From positions 1-16,600 of the forward strand of contig JBEKFZ010000094.1 in assembly GCA_050013075.1 (NCBI GenBank): a DNA stretch of 16,600 nt. The letters run 5' to 3'. The stretch's first letter is position 1. The number at the start of each line of letters is the position of its first letter. Shown here one piece after another: positions 7,681 through 15,103 of the stretch. This DNA comes from JBEKIK01 sp050013075 (GTDB taxonomy: Bacteria > Planctomycetota > Planctomycetia > Pirellulales > Thermoguttaceae). Below the pieces are notes generated by a model. That model worked only from the letters and a program-made list of their open reading frames with translations. It had not been told where the DNA came from and searched no databases. The position numbers were made by a program, and so were the translations under genes.

Positions 7681-9081
7681 TCATTTAACCGGCTTGCCCA
7701 ACCACCTGTGCAGCTTCTGGTACGCCTGAGTGGCGAAAAGCGCCGTCAAGAAGAAGGGGATCGTCAGCGCCGCCTTGCTCACCACGCGCCAGTGCAAGCT
7801 TCGTATCAGCTTGTTCACCACACCCGCCACGTGCAGCGGGCTGTAGAACCGCCTATCGATCCGCTTGCGCAGATTGGCGATGTACTTGGCCGAGTACTGG
7901 TCGCTATAGACGAAGCCTTCGGCGTCAATGTGGTAGCCCGGCGTCTGCTCGACCAGTTCGTTCAGGCCCGAGTATGGATCGCTGCGCAACCTGGAAACAT
8001 GGATCAGATCCACGCCGATCGTGTGGGCGAACGACGCTGTGGAGAGCATCTGCTCCTCGGTTTCGCCGATGTTGCCCACGATGAAATACGCGTTGATGAT
8101 CATCTTCGACTTTCGGAGCACTGCGAACCACTGGCGGATCTGCTGGACGGTGAAGCCCTTGCCCATCGATTTGAGCGTCGCATCCTGCGTCGACTCGACG
8201 CCTATCAGGAGGGCGACGAATCCGGCCTGCTCCATTTTGCGGATGACGTCGGGACGTTTGGCGATCTCCGCCCGGGCATTGACGACGTAGTGCTTGCGAA
8301 TCCTTTTCGCGATGAGCATGTCGCAGATCTTGGCTACCCGGTCCGGCTGATGCGTGAACACGTCGTCAACGAAAAAGATCAAATCGGCGTCGATCTGCTC
8401 GATCTCACGAACGATAGACTCGACCGACCGCGGCGACCAAGGCCGCTTCACTCCCCAGGGGTTGATCGCGAAGCTGCAGAACTTGCAGTTGAACGGACAA
8501 CCGCGCGACCCGGCGACTTTGTCTAACTTGATCCCCGTGCTAATGCCCTTGCTCGTCAGGTAGTACGAGTGCCGGCGCAAATCGCGAGCGGGCATCAGAA
8601 TGTCGTCCAGCGGCGCGTTGGCGCGCGGCCGATTATGCACAATTTGACCGTCGTCGCCGCGATAGACCAAGCCGGCGACATCCGGCCACGCGCGCCCCTC
8701 GGCGATCTCGGCAATCGCCTGCTCGCCATCGCCGCAGACCACGGCGTCCACGTTCGGACACGCCTCCAGCCAGTAACGCGGACTCTCCGTCGCCGTCCGC
8801 CCGCCCAAGATCGTCATCACCCCCGGCGGCAAGGCGTTGATGTCGTCGCGTATCAGGTCAAGGTCCTTCCGCCAGTTGATGGAATAGCAGACCAGGTCGG
8901 TATCCGGCCTGAGGAACGGCTGCGTGCTGGGCGTGCGTTCATGCCGGAAGTTGACCAGATCGATCCGCTGGGCATACGGGCGCAGCACGGCGGCGATGTA
9001 CTCCAACCCCAACGGTGGAAAGGATGTCATTGAACTGCGCGTACGTTCATAGGGAAAGACGCATAGGACGTGGTGAAACAT
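7681..9081 (-). CDS. Radical SAM protein with N-terminal B12-binding-like domain
   Basis: 466 residues from ATG 9079-9081, chosen over an upstream TTG at 9115-9117 because GGAG stands 9 nt before it. Residues 1-150 resemble the cobalamin-binding fold of class B radical SAM enzymes (VLCVFPYERT, PPLGLEYIAAVLR, TILGGRTATESP, VVCGDGEQAI), although no DxHxxG base-off motif is seen. The radical SAM core follows, with GSRGCPFNCKFCSF supplying C195, C199 and C202 for the 4Fe-4S cluster in the standard Cx3Cx2C spacing. A strand ending in FFVDDVFTH and the IGVES and YFIVGNIGET motifs are typical of the barrel. The C-terminal region (RKRIDRRFYSPLHV, then IPFFLTALFA) is basic, then hydrophobic, hinting at membrane contact. 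The family is widespread but I know no assigned reaction; methylation or C-C bond chemistry is inference. Isolated gene bracketed by direct repeats. Confidence 0.92.
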   Translation of the reverse strand: MFHHVLCVFPYERTRSSMTSFPPLGLEYIAAVLRPYAQRIDLVNFRHERTPSTQPFLRPDTDLVCYSINWRKDLDLIRDDINALPPGVMTILGGRTATESPRYWLEACPNVDAVVCGDGEQAIAEIAEGRAWPDVAGLVYRGDDGQIVHNRPRANAPLDDILMPARDLRRHSYYLTSKGISTGIKLDKVAGSRGCPFNCKFCSFAINPWGVKRPWSPRSVESIVREIEQIDADLIFFVDDVFTHQPDRVAKICDMLIAKRIRKHYVVNARAEIAKRPDVIRKMEQAGFVALLIGVESTQDATLKSMGKGFTVQQIRQWFAVLRKSKMIINAYFIVGNIGETEEQMLSTASFAHTIGVDLIHVSRLRSDPYSGLNELVEQTPGYHIDAEGFVYSDQYSAKYIANLRKRIDRRFYSPLHVAGVVNKLIRSLHWRVVSKAALTIPFFLTALFATQAYQKLHRWLGKPVK

Positions 9082-9541
9082 GTCGTTCAGCTCCAGATCA
9101 GGTCCGACTGCACCCAATCAACGGATCGCACAACGCAACACGCCCAGGCTGCTTCCGCGTTAGTACGATCATCGCCGCCAATGCTGGGGGAGTTTATGCA
9201 GGAAAACAGTGGATTGTACTGCGCCGCCGCCGATTGGACTACACCGAAAGTGACGTGCCAGATTCAGGCGGTCGTGAACCGCCGAGGAGGTACTCCGAAG
9301 TGTGGCGAGAGCCACACGGTGCGTTCTGCGGACGCTCGATTCCGCCTTGCGTCGGCGACATCCGGTCCCGCATCCAAGATTTAGGGCGCGCCGGCGGGCG
9401 TTTCGGACTGCTTCCTCGCAGAAGGACCATTCCCCCAAGAGGTATGAACTTGATGGGATGGCCGGCTGCCCAAGAACCCCACCAACCGGTGCAATCCGGT
9501 GTGTTTCGCAGTGGCGGACTCGCGCCTCGAATTTGGTTCAT
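9082..9541. other. Non-coding region upstream of the radical SAM gene
   Basis: About 460 bp without a credible gene. Overlapping frames on both strands reach 89-268 codons but are rich in Arg, Ser, Pro and Cys and run through repeats, as expected of random GC-rich DNA. It should contain the promoter of the minus-strand radical SAM gene, but I see no clear -35/-10 pair. Confidence 0.45.
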
Positions 9542-9640
9542 TTTCCGACAGTCGTCTCACCGTACCACATCGTGGGCTGGCTCAATGGCGGTAAAGGTCT
9601 TTTTTCTCATCTCAGAAATAAGCATCTGGAAAAACGTTCC
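9542..9640. repeat. ~100-bp dispersed repeat, copy 2
   Basis: Direct-orientation partner of 7459-7558 (91 of 100 positions, one gap). The centre-to-centre distance is about 2.08 kb. Confidence 0.85.
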
Positions 9641-9679
9641 GAGGCCTAAATACTCTCTCTTGTTCGGAATTGGAAGCGT

Positions 9680-9756
9680 TTTTTCTAACCTGGGCCGCGA
9701 AACCGCAGGCGGTTTTTCTAGCCTGGGCACGCTACCGCGAAACCGTAAGCCGTTTC
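9680..9756. repeat. Two tandem CGAAACCG-type palindromes
   Basis: AAACCGC-ag-GCGGTTT (9700-9715) is followed by a decayed copy GAAACCGTAAGCCGTTTC (9739-9756). A 16-nt sequence TTTTTCTA(A/G)CCTGGGC precedes each (9680-9695 and 9713-9728, 15 of 16 identical), so the repeated unit is larger than the palindrome. Confidence 0.65.
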
Positions 9757-9886
9757 TCTACTGTCTAAGCCCGGTTCTGCATGATTGTTCTTGGTTTTTG
9801 TATATTATAAATAATTCATAACACTATATATACCAAGTAGTTATGGAAACAGGGCGCATATTAGGCTCTATTTATGACAATTATCG

Positions 9887-9915
9887 TTGATTAAAATGTA
9901 AAATATGTTTATAAT
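9887..9915 (+). promoter_or_regulatory. Sigma70-like promoter of the SUF cluster
   Basis: TTGATT (9887-9892), a 17-bp spacer and a perfect TATAAT (9910-9915) lie in an AT-rich stretch. The predicted start near 9922 gives a leader of about 37 nt before the sufR ATG at 9959. This is the best promoter in the window and argues against a coding start at 9905, which would lie inside it. Confidence 0.75.
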
Positions 9916-9919
9916 AACA
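9906..9919. promoter_or_regulatory. Candidate SufR operator over the -10 box
   Basis: TGTT-tataat-AACA is a perfect 4-bp inverted repeat with a 6-bp spacer that is the -10 box itself. The 4-6-4 geometry equals that of the cyanobacterial SufR site (CAAC-N6-GTTG), but the arm sequence differs. Binding here would block the promoter, giving autorepression. AT-rich palindromes arise easily by chance, so this is inference. Confidence 0.35.
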
Positions 9920-9958
9920 AGTGTGGAAGGATTTTATGTATGTGAAAGGAAAAAAACC

Positions 9959-10576
9959 ATGAGTATTCAATCTCCATCAACCGATCCTGAGTTTCTTGAT
10001 TTACTGCGAACGACCGGGCCTTTGAGCGTAGCCGAACTTGCCGACGCCATGGAAGTTACGCCCACCGCGGTCCGCCAGCGGATAACACGGTTGATGAGCC
10101 GTGAAATCATCCAACGCGAAGCGCAGCGCAACGGCCGGGGCCGGCCAAAGCATCGCTACTGGTTGACAGATAAGGGGATGCGCATGACCGGCTCGAATTT
10201 TACCGATCTGGCCATGGTATTATGGAAGGAGGTCCGGGCACTGGAGGATCCGGAACTACGCCGGGAGATGCTGCGGCGTCTGGCCCGGGCTTTGGCCGAC
10301 GGATATGCCAATCAGATTCAGGGGAATACCCCGGCCGAGCGATTACATTCGGTGGCTGAGATATTGGCCCAACGAAGAATACCCACCACCGTGGACGACA
10401 CTTCCGCCAATCCATCCTTAACTGCCCATGCTTGTCCATATCAAGCGCTGGCCGAGCAGGACCACAGCGTATGCACCATGGAAAGGATGTTGATCTCGGA
10501 ACTGGTCGGTCGGGATGTAAAACTGACTCAATGCCGCCAGGATGGGGATGAGCAGTGCCGGTTCCAAGTCGATTAG
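9959..10576 (+). CDS. sufR: SufR-type Fe-S-sensing transcriptional repressor
   Basis: 205 residues from ATG 9959 with GAAAGGA 8 nt upstream; the longer frame from 9905 overlaps the promoter and is rejected. A winged-helix DNA-binding domain covers about residues 11-72 (GPLSVAELADAMEVTPTAVR is the helix-turn-helix, RGRPKHRYWLT the wing). The C-terminal part carries C159, C172, C192 and C200, spaced Cx12Cx19Cx7C. The first spacing equals that of known SufR proteins, where such Cys hold a 4Fe-4S cluster and the cluster-bound form represses suf genes. Its place as first gene before nuoB-sufCBD supports this role. It probably represses its own operon when Fe-S supply is adequate. Other DeoR/ArsR-like regulators are possible but the Cys set and context make them unlikely. 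Confidence 0.88.
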   Translation: MSIQSPSTDPEFLDLLRTTGPLSVAELADAMEVTPTAVRQRITRLMSREIIQREAQRNGRGRPKHRYWLTDKGMRMTGSNFTDLAMVLWKEVRALEDPELRREMLRRLARALADGYANQIQGNTPAERLHSVAEILAQRRIPTTVDDTSANPSLTAHACPYQALAEQDHSVCTMERMLISELVGRDVKLTQCRQDGDEQCRFQVD

Positions 10577-10637
10577 TTAATGATTATACTGATTTGCTTG
10601 GACCGTTTTGCTTGATACCCAATGTGAGTAAACGCAC

Positions 10638-11270
10638 ATGACACAACCTTGGATAGAGGCACGAGTCGAGGAAAACGTCATAACCATGACTTTGGAGCAG
10701 GCGTTGAATTGGGCCAAACAAGGCAGCGTATGGCCCGTGACATTCGGAATTGCCTGCTGTGCAATCGAGATGATGTGCGCCGGGGCCGGCAGGTTCGACA
10801 TCGATCGTTTTGGGGCCGGGGCGTTTAGACCCAGTCCCAGACAAGCGGACTTGATGATCGTGGCGGGCACGGTCACGTATAAGATGGCCAGCCGTATCCG
10901 CCGGCTATACGACCAGATGCCGGAGCCTAAGTATGTGATTGCCATGGGCGCGTGCGCGGTTGGCGGCGGCCCGTATTTCGAGCACGGATATAACGTTGTC
11001 CGGGGCGTTGACCTGATCGTTCCGGTGGATGTTTACATTCCCGGTTGCCCGCCCCGCCCGGAATCGCTTCTGGAAGGTTTGATGCGATTGCAGGAAAAGA
11101 TCAAAGGGCATCGTATTGCCAAACTTCCGGCGAATGAAGTGCCGGCCGGGACGACCGACCGCCGGAGTCTTAAAGTGGAAGATGAAATTCCCATGCTGCA
11201 CCAATCGGGATTCATAGAAACAGAGGAGACGAATCTTGTATTCAACCACCAGAAGGTGAAACCGCAGTAA
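10638..11270 (+). CDS. nuoB: NADH-quinone oxidoreductase subunit B-like protein (orphan NuoB)
   Basis: 210 residues. NuoB carries cluster N2, the last Fe-S centre before quinone in complex I, on the cytoplasmic side of the membrane arm junction. All four N2 ligands are present: the tandem C40-C41 (FGIACCAIEMM), C106 (MGACAVGG) and C137 (PGCPPRPE). SPRQADLMIVAGT and YDQMPEPKYVIAMG are hallmark stretches. The usual FGxE is FGAG here, losing a conserved acidic residue. A C-terminal extension from about residue 155 is poorly conserved. No other nuo gene is nearby; it lies 61 bp after sufR and 6 bp before sufC, so it is probably co-transcribed with the SUF genes. It may supply a complex I encoded elsewhere, or be a second copy. 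The start ATG has only a weak ribosome-binding site. Confidence 0.93.
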   Translation: MTQPWIEARVEENVITMTLEQALNWAKQGSVWPVTFGIACCAIEMMCAGAGRFDIDRFGAGAFRPSPRQADLMIVAGTVTYKMASRIRRLYDQMPEPKYVIAMGACAVGGGPYFEHGYNVVRGVDLIVPVDVYIPGCPPRPESLLEGLMRLQEKIKGHRIAKLPANEVPAGTTDRRSLKVEDEIPMLHQSGFIETEETNLVFNHQKVKPQ

Positions 11271-11276
11271 AAAAAC

Positions 11277-12137
11277 ATGACCGAGACGCTGTCCATCATC
11301 GACCTGCACGTAAACGTGGGCGACAAGCCGATCCTCAAGGGCGTGTCCCTGGAAATCCGCCGGGGCGAGGTTCATGCCTTGATGGGCCCCAACGGATCAG
11401 GCAAGAGCACCTTGGGATTTGCCATAATGGGCCATCCCGGTTATCAGGTAACCGGCGGGCGGATCGAACTCAATGGTATGGACGTATTGGCAATGCAACC
11501 GCACGAGCGCGCCCGGGCAGGATTGTTTCTGGCCTTTCAGCGCCCGGTGGCGATTCCGGGCGTGCGCATGGCCGATTTTCTCCGCCACGCCGCCACGAAC
11601 ATCCGCCACCCCGAGCGCAAGGAAGGCGAGGATTTGATTCCCATGCGCCAGTTCCGCAAGGAGCTTAGCGAAAAGATGCGGGATTTAAAAATCGATCCGG
11701 AATTTGCCAGGCGATACGTCAACGAGGGTTTTTCCGGCGGGGAGATGAAACGGGCGGAAATCCTGCAAATGGCCGTGCTGCGACCGAAATTTGCCATCCT
11801 CGACGAAACTGACAGCGGCCTGGACGTGGACGCCGTGCGTCTGGCCAGTCAAAGCATAGCCGAGATCGGCGGGCATGAAATGGGGATATTGATCATCACC
11901 CATCACGAACAGCTTTTGGAGCACAATCCGCCAGATTTTACGCATGTGTTGCTGGGTGGCCGGATCGTCGAGACCGGCGGTGCGGAATTGGCCGCCCAGT
12001 TACACAAACAAGGCTACGACCGCGTTCGCGCAGCCCATCCCGAGGCCGCCGCCGACGAAGCGGCAATGATGGAAACAAGCACATCACCTCCTCGTTCCCA
12101 GGCTCCGCCTGGGAACGAGATTATATATGCAAAATAA
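11277..12137 (+). CDS. sufC: SufC, Fe-S assembly ABC ATPase
   Basis: 286 residues. SufC is the cytoplasmic ATPase of the SufBCD scaffold; ATP binding drives its dimerisation and opens the SufB-SufD interface for cluster building. Walker A GPNGSGKST (37-45), Q-loop Gln 88, signature FSGGEMKR (152-159), Walker B FAILDETD (172-179) and the H-loop His (ITHHEQ, about 209) are all intact. The family is usually about 250-260 residues. The extra C-terminal tail includes residues 272-286, which are encoded by a palindromic repeat and its flank (12091-12137) and have no expected counterpart in the family. The start lies 6 nt after the nuoB stop, suggesting translational coupling. Confidence 0.97.
   Translation: MTETLSIIDLHVNVGDKPILKGVSLEIRRGEVHALMGPNGSGKSTLGFAIMGHPGYQVTGGRIELNGMDVLAMQPHERARAGLFLAFQRPVAIPGVRMADFLRHAATNIRHPERKEGEDLIPMRQFRKELSEKMRDLKIDPEFARRYVNEGFSGGEMKRAEILQMAVLRPKFAILDETDSGLDVDAVRLASQSIAEIGGHEMGILIITHHEQLLEHNPPDFTHVLLGGRIVETGGAELAAQLHKQGYDRVRAAHPEAAADEAAMMETSTSPPRSQAPPGNEIIYAK
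12091..12119. repeat. GTTCCC-type palindromic element inside the 3' end of sufC
   Basis: CTCGTTCCCAGGC (12091-12103), TCC, GCCTGGGAACGAG (12107-12119) form a perfect 13-bp inverted repeat with a 3-nt loop. It is translated as part of the SufC tail. The flank ATTATAT after the right arm resembles GTTATAT after the next element, marking them as relatives. Confidence 0.85.
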
Positions 12138-12139
12138 AA

Positions 12140-12170
12140 GTTCCCGGGCAGAGCCCGGGAACGAGGTTAT
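12140..12170. repeat. Second GTTCCC-type palindrome, supplying the sufB ribosome-binding site
   Basis: GTTCCCGGGC (12140-12149), AGA, GCCCGGGAAC (12153-12162) form a perfect 10-bp inverted repeat. The tail GAGG (12163-12166) stands 4 nt before ATG 12171 and 10 nt before ATG 12177, and is the only plausible ribosome-binding site for sufB. A hairpin here could mask or expose it. Confidence 0.75.
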
Positions 12171-13589
12171 ATGAACATGGCCACGGATATTCGCAATCCA
12201 GTTCAGGACCCCATCGGCGAGATCAATAAATACGATTTTCGCAACGAGGAAAAGTTCGTTTTCAAGGCCCGCAAGGGATTGAACCGGGAGGTGGTCGTCG
12301 AAATCTCCGAGATGAAGGGCGAGCCGGCCTGGATGCGGGAATTCCGTCTAAAGGCATTGGATATTTTCTATTCCAAGCCGCTGCCGCGTTGGGGCGGAAA
12401 TATCGCGGTCAACTTCGACGAGATCTATTACTATCTAAAACCCACCCAGGGACAGGTGAAATCCTGGGACGAGGTGCCCGAGGAAATCAAATCCACCTTC
12501 GACAAGCTGGGCATTCCGGAGGCCGAAAAAAAGTTCCTCGCCGGAGTAAAGGCCCAGTACGAAAGCGAGGTGGTCTACGGCTCGCTCAAGGCGGAACTGT
12601 CGAAGCAAGGCGTGATTTTCACCGACATGGACTCGGCCGTGCGAGAGCATTCCGACCTGGTGCGGCGGTATTTCAGCACGCTCATTCCGGCCGCCGATAA
12701 CAAGTTCGCGGCCTTGAATTCCGCCGTCTGGTCCGGGGGATCGTTCGTTTACGTGCCCGCGGGCGTGAAAATCGAGTTCCCCTTGCAGGCCTACTTCCGC
12801 ATCAACGCGCCGAACATGGGCCAGTTCGAACGGACGCTGATCATCATCGAGGAAGGTGCCCAGGCGCATTACGTCGAGGGCTGCACCGCGCCCATGTACA
12901 GCACCGAAAGCCTGCACGCCGCCGTGGTCGAGGTGTTCGCCAAACAAGGCTCCCGCTTCAGGTATACCACCATCCAAAACTGGGCCAATAACATCTACAA
13001 CCTCGTGACCAAACGGGCGGCCGCCTATCGCGACGCCCTTGTGGAATGGGTCGACGGCAACCTGGGCAGCCGGCTGACGATGAAATATCCTTCTATCTAC
13101 CTGATGGAGCCGGGCGCCCGCGGCGAGGTGTTGTCGGTGGCCTTCGCCTCGACCGGCCAACACCAGGACGCCGGGGCGAAACTGGTTCATTGCGCCCCGC
13201 ATACTTCCGGGCGGATTATTTCCAAGTCGATTTCCAGAAACGGCGGCCGATCCAGTTATCGCGGGCTGGTCCGCGTTATGAAGGGCGCGAAAAAATCGAA
13301 ATCAAACGTAGTCTGCGACGCCCTGATACTCGATCCGCGCAGCCGCAGCGATACCTATCCGTATATCGAAATCGAGGAACAAGACGTAATGGTTGGCCAC
13401 GAGGCCAGCGTGTCGCGGATCGGCGAGGAACAACTGTTCTACCTGGCCAGCCGCGGAATGACCGAACATGAAGCCGCCACGATGATCGTCAGCGGATTCA
13501 TCGAGCCGTTGGTCAAGGAACTGCCCATGGAATACGCGCTGGAAATGAACCGGCTGATTGAATTGCAGATGGAAGGAACGGTGGGGTAG
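12171..13589 (+). CDS. sufB: SufB, Fe-S assembly scaffold subunit
   Basis: 472 residues, within the family range of about 460-495. SufB forms the SufBC2D complex with SufC and SufD and holds the nascent cluster. The parallel beta-helix core shows family stretches (VYGSLKAELSKQGVIF, AVWSGGSFVYVPAGVK, EGCTAPMY, NGGRSSYRGLVRV). The Cys equivalent to E. coli C405 is present in VVCDALI (about C382), and the His-Glu pair equivalent to H433-E434 is in GHEASVSRIGEEQLFY (about H410-E411). The YFRINAPNMGQFERTLIIIEEGA region is also typical. The start is ATG 12171 or ATG 12177, six bases later; the RBS comes from the upstream palindrome. The TAG stop is the first three bases of a heptamer array. It ends 174 bp before sufD. 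Confidence 0.97.
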   Translation: MNMATDIRNPVQDPIGEINKYDFRNEEKFVFKARKGLNREVVVEISEMKGEPAWMREFRLKALDIFYSKPLPRWGGNIAVNFDEIYYYLKPTQGQVKSWDEVPEEIKSTFDKLGIPEAEKKFLAGVKAQYESEVVYGSLKAELSKQGVIFTDMDSAVREHSDLVRRYFSTLIPAADNKFAALNSAVWSGGSFVYVPAGVKIEFPLQAYFRINAPNMGQFERTLIIIEEGAQAHYVEGCTAPMYSTESLHAAVVEVFAKQGSRFRYTTIQNWANNIYNLVTKRAAAYRDALVEWVDGNLGSRLTMKYPSIYLMEPGARGEVLSVAFASTGQHQDAGAKLVHCAPHTSGRIISKSISRNGGRSSYRGLVRVMKGAKKSKSNVVCDALILDPRSRSDTYPYIEIEEQDVMVGHEASVSRIGEEQLFYLASRGMTEHEAATMIVSGFIEPLVKELPMEYALEMNRLIELQMEGTVG

Positions 13590-13618
13590 GGATTAGGGGA
13601 TAGAGATTAGGGATTAGG
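13587..13618. repeat. 7-bp tandem repeat array, TAGGGAT type, overlapping the sufB stop
   Basis: Units TAGGGAT, TAGGGGA, TAGAGAT, TAGGGAT and TAGG run in register without gaps. The first TAG is the stop codon of sufB. Confidence 0.85.
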
Positions 13619-13622
13619 CTGG

Positions 13623-13644
13623 GGTGGTCAGTTTACTGACCACC
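13623..13644. repeat. Perfect hairpin between sufB and sufD
   Basis: GGTGGTCAG (13623-13631), TTTA, CTGACCACC (13636-13644) form a 9-bp stem with a 4-nt loop. No T-run follows. It could be a dispersed palindrome, an attenuator or an mRNA-stabilising structure within the operon. Confidence 0.7.
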
Positions 13645-13701
13645 AACCGGTTGATCCACAAATACAACTCAACTCCCACGCTCCCCTACGGGTCGCGGCT
13701 A

Positions 13702-13750
13702 AACTGTGAACTGCAAACCGTGTACTGAAAACTGATTACTGAAAACCAAT
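13702..13750. repeat. 7-bp tandem repeat array, AACTGAA type
   Basis: Seven contiguous units (AACTGTG, AACTGCA, AACCGTG, TACTGAA, AACTGAT, TACTGAA, AACCAAT) keep perfect 7-bp register over 49 bp. The array ends 13 nt before the GTG start of sufD. The reverse complement of its core matches the array at 15869-15910. Confidence 0.85.
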
Positions 13751-13763
13751 AAAAAAAGCTTAC

Positions 13764-15092
13764 GTGAGTGGGACAATCGTTAAGCAAGGTTTTACCAACG
13801 AAGCCTTTGAATCATTCCTGGCCCGGCGCCGCGAACCGGCGTGGCTTGTCGAGTTGCGCCGCGATGCGTGGGCGGTGTTCCTCGATTTGCCCTTTCCCGA
13901 CCGGACGCAAGAAGAGTGGATGCGCACCGACATCCGGGCTTTCAAACTGGATGGATTCGGAATTCCATCGCCGTCGGCCGAAGAAAAACCCCTTGCCAAA
14001 GCCTTGTTGACCGAAGGAGTGGATCTTGTCGGCAGGGCCGTTACCGGCGACAGTAGGCCGTTGCCCACGCGGCTCGATGCCGAACTGGCGCGCCGGGGAG
14101 TGCTGTTTGGAAGTTTGGAGGAATTGATAGAAACTCACGGCGAGTTGATCCGTCGCTACTTGTTTACCAAGGCCGTGGATTATCGCGCGGATAAATTCGC
14201 GGCGCTGCACGCGGCATGTATGTCGGGCGGGGCGGTGCTTTATGTGCCCAAGGGAGTGAAGATCGACGGGCCGCTGCATATTTTTTCCTCACTTTCCCCC
14301 GATGCCGCCGATTTCAGCCATACGCTGATCATCCTGGACGAAGACGCCGAGGCAACGGTCCTTTCCGAAACCGCCGGCTTCGACGGGCAAGCCGATCAGG
14401 CGCCTTCTGCCGGGCTGCACTGCGGGGCGATTGAAATTTTCGTCGGTCCGCGCTCCCGGCTGCGATACGTCAATTTGCAGAACTGGGGCAGCGGCGTGTG
14501 GCATTTCGCCCATCAAAAAGCCCTGGTCGATCGCGATGCCGACATCCAGTGGACCATCGGCGCATTGGGGAGCCGGCTGGCAAAGGTCAACCAACACGTG
14601 GCACTTGTCGGGCCGGGCGCGAATGCCCAGGTCAACGGCGTGATGTTCACCGAGGGCAGACAGCATCTATCGTATCACACGCTTCAGCGACATCACGCAA
14701 TGCGCTGCACAAGCGATTTGCTTTACAAAGGGGCGCTGCAAGATAAATCCCGGCTGGTGTGGCGCGGGATGATTAAAGTCGACCGCGACGCGCAAAAAAC
14801 CGACGGGTACCAGCGCAACGATAATTTAATTCTTTCCGAGGACGCCCGGGCGGACTCGATACCGGGCTTGGAAATCGAGGCCGACGATGTAAAATGTTCG
14901 CATGGCGCGACGGCCGGCCGGGTGGACGACGAGCAGGTTTTTTACGCCCGCTGCCGCGGCCTGACCCGCAAGGAAGCCGTGCGCATGATCGTGGCCGGAT
15001 TCTTCCAGCAAGTGTTCGACCGCATAACGATCGACAGCGTGCGGCACGCCCTGGGCGAGGCTATCGGCCGGCGGATTCGCGAATATAATTAA
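13764..15092 (+). CDS. sufD: SufD, Fe-S assembly subunit
   Basis: 442 residues, close to the usual 420-450. SufD pairs with SufB and SufC in the scaffold and is needed for iron acquisition. Family marks: an N-terminal helical part with EPAWLVELRRDAW and EEWMRTDI, the beta-helix start HAACMSGGAVLYVPKGVKIDGPL, RLRYVNLQNWG, and the C-terminal CSHGATAGRVDDEQVFYARC with the conserved His near residue 380 (the counterpart of E. coli H360). The ending VAGFFQQVFDRI is typical. The GTG start at 13764 has no clear Shine-Dalgarno; it follows a heptamer array by 13 nt. No better in-frame start lies before the conserved helices. It is followed after 11 nt by the Rieske gene. Confidence 0.96.
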   Translation: MSGTIVKQGFTNEAFESFLARRREPAWLVELRRDAWAVFLDLPFPDRTQEEWMRTDIRAFKLDGFGIPSPSAEEKPLAKALLTEGVDLVGRAVTGDSRPLPTRLDAELARRGVLFGSLEELIETHGELIRRYLFTKAVDYRADKFAALHAACMSGGAVLYVPKGVKIDGPLHIFSSLSPDAADFSHTLIILDEDAEATVLSETAGFDGQADQAPSAGLHCGAIEIFVGPRSRLRYVNLQNWGSGVWHFAHQKALVDRDADIQWTIGALGSRLAKVNQHVALVGPGANAQVNGVMFTEGRQHLSYHTLQRHHAMRCTSDLLYKGALQDKSRLVWRGMIKVDRDAQKTDGYQRNDNLILSEDARADSIPGLEIEADDVKCSHGATAGRVDDEQVFYARCRGLTRKEAVRMIVAGFFQQVFDRITIDSVRHALGEAIGRRIREYN

Positions 15093-15103
15093 AAGGGGGA
15101 GTT

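Noticed and set aside
7597..8526. 309-codon plus-strand open frame
   Set aside because: It lies antisense to the radical SAM gene, whose motifs are unmistakable; the frame is a by-product of GC-rich codon use.
9082..9117. TTG start adding 12 residues to the radical SAM protein
   Set aside because: It has no ribosome-binding site; ATG 9081 has GGAG 9 nt upstream and begins at the first strand of the domain.
9015..9821. 268-codon plus-strand open frame between the radical SAM gene and sufR
   Set aside because: Overlaps the radical SAM start antisense and runs through the 100-bp repeat and the CGAAACCG palindromes; composition is not protein-like.
9905..9958. Upstream start for the SufR-like regulator
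   Set aside because: It falls inside the TTGATT-17-TATAAT promoter, while ATG 9959 has GAAAGGA at good spacing.
12435..13202. 255-codon minus-strand open frame
   Set aside because: Fully antisense to sufB; no family motif, rich in His, Arg and Gly.
13587..13750. CRISPR array in the sufB-sufD gap
   Set aside because: Repeat units are only 7 bp and contiguous, with no spacers, and no cas genes are present.
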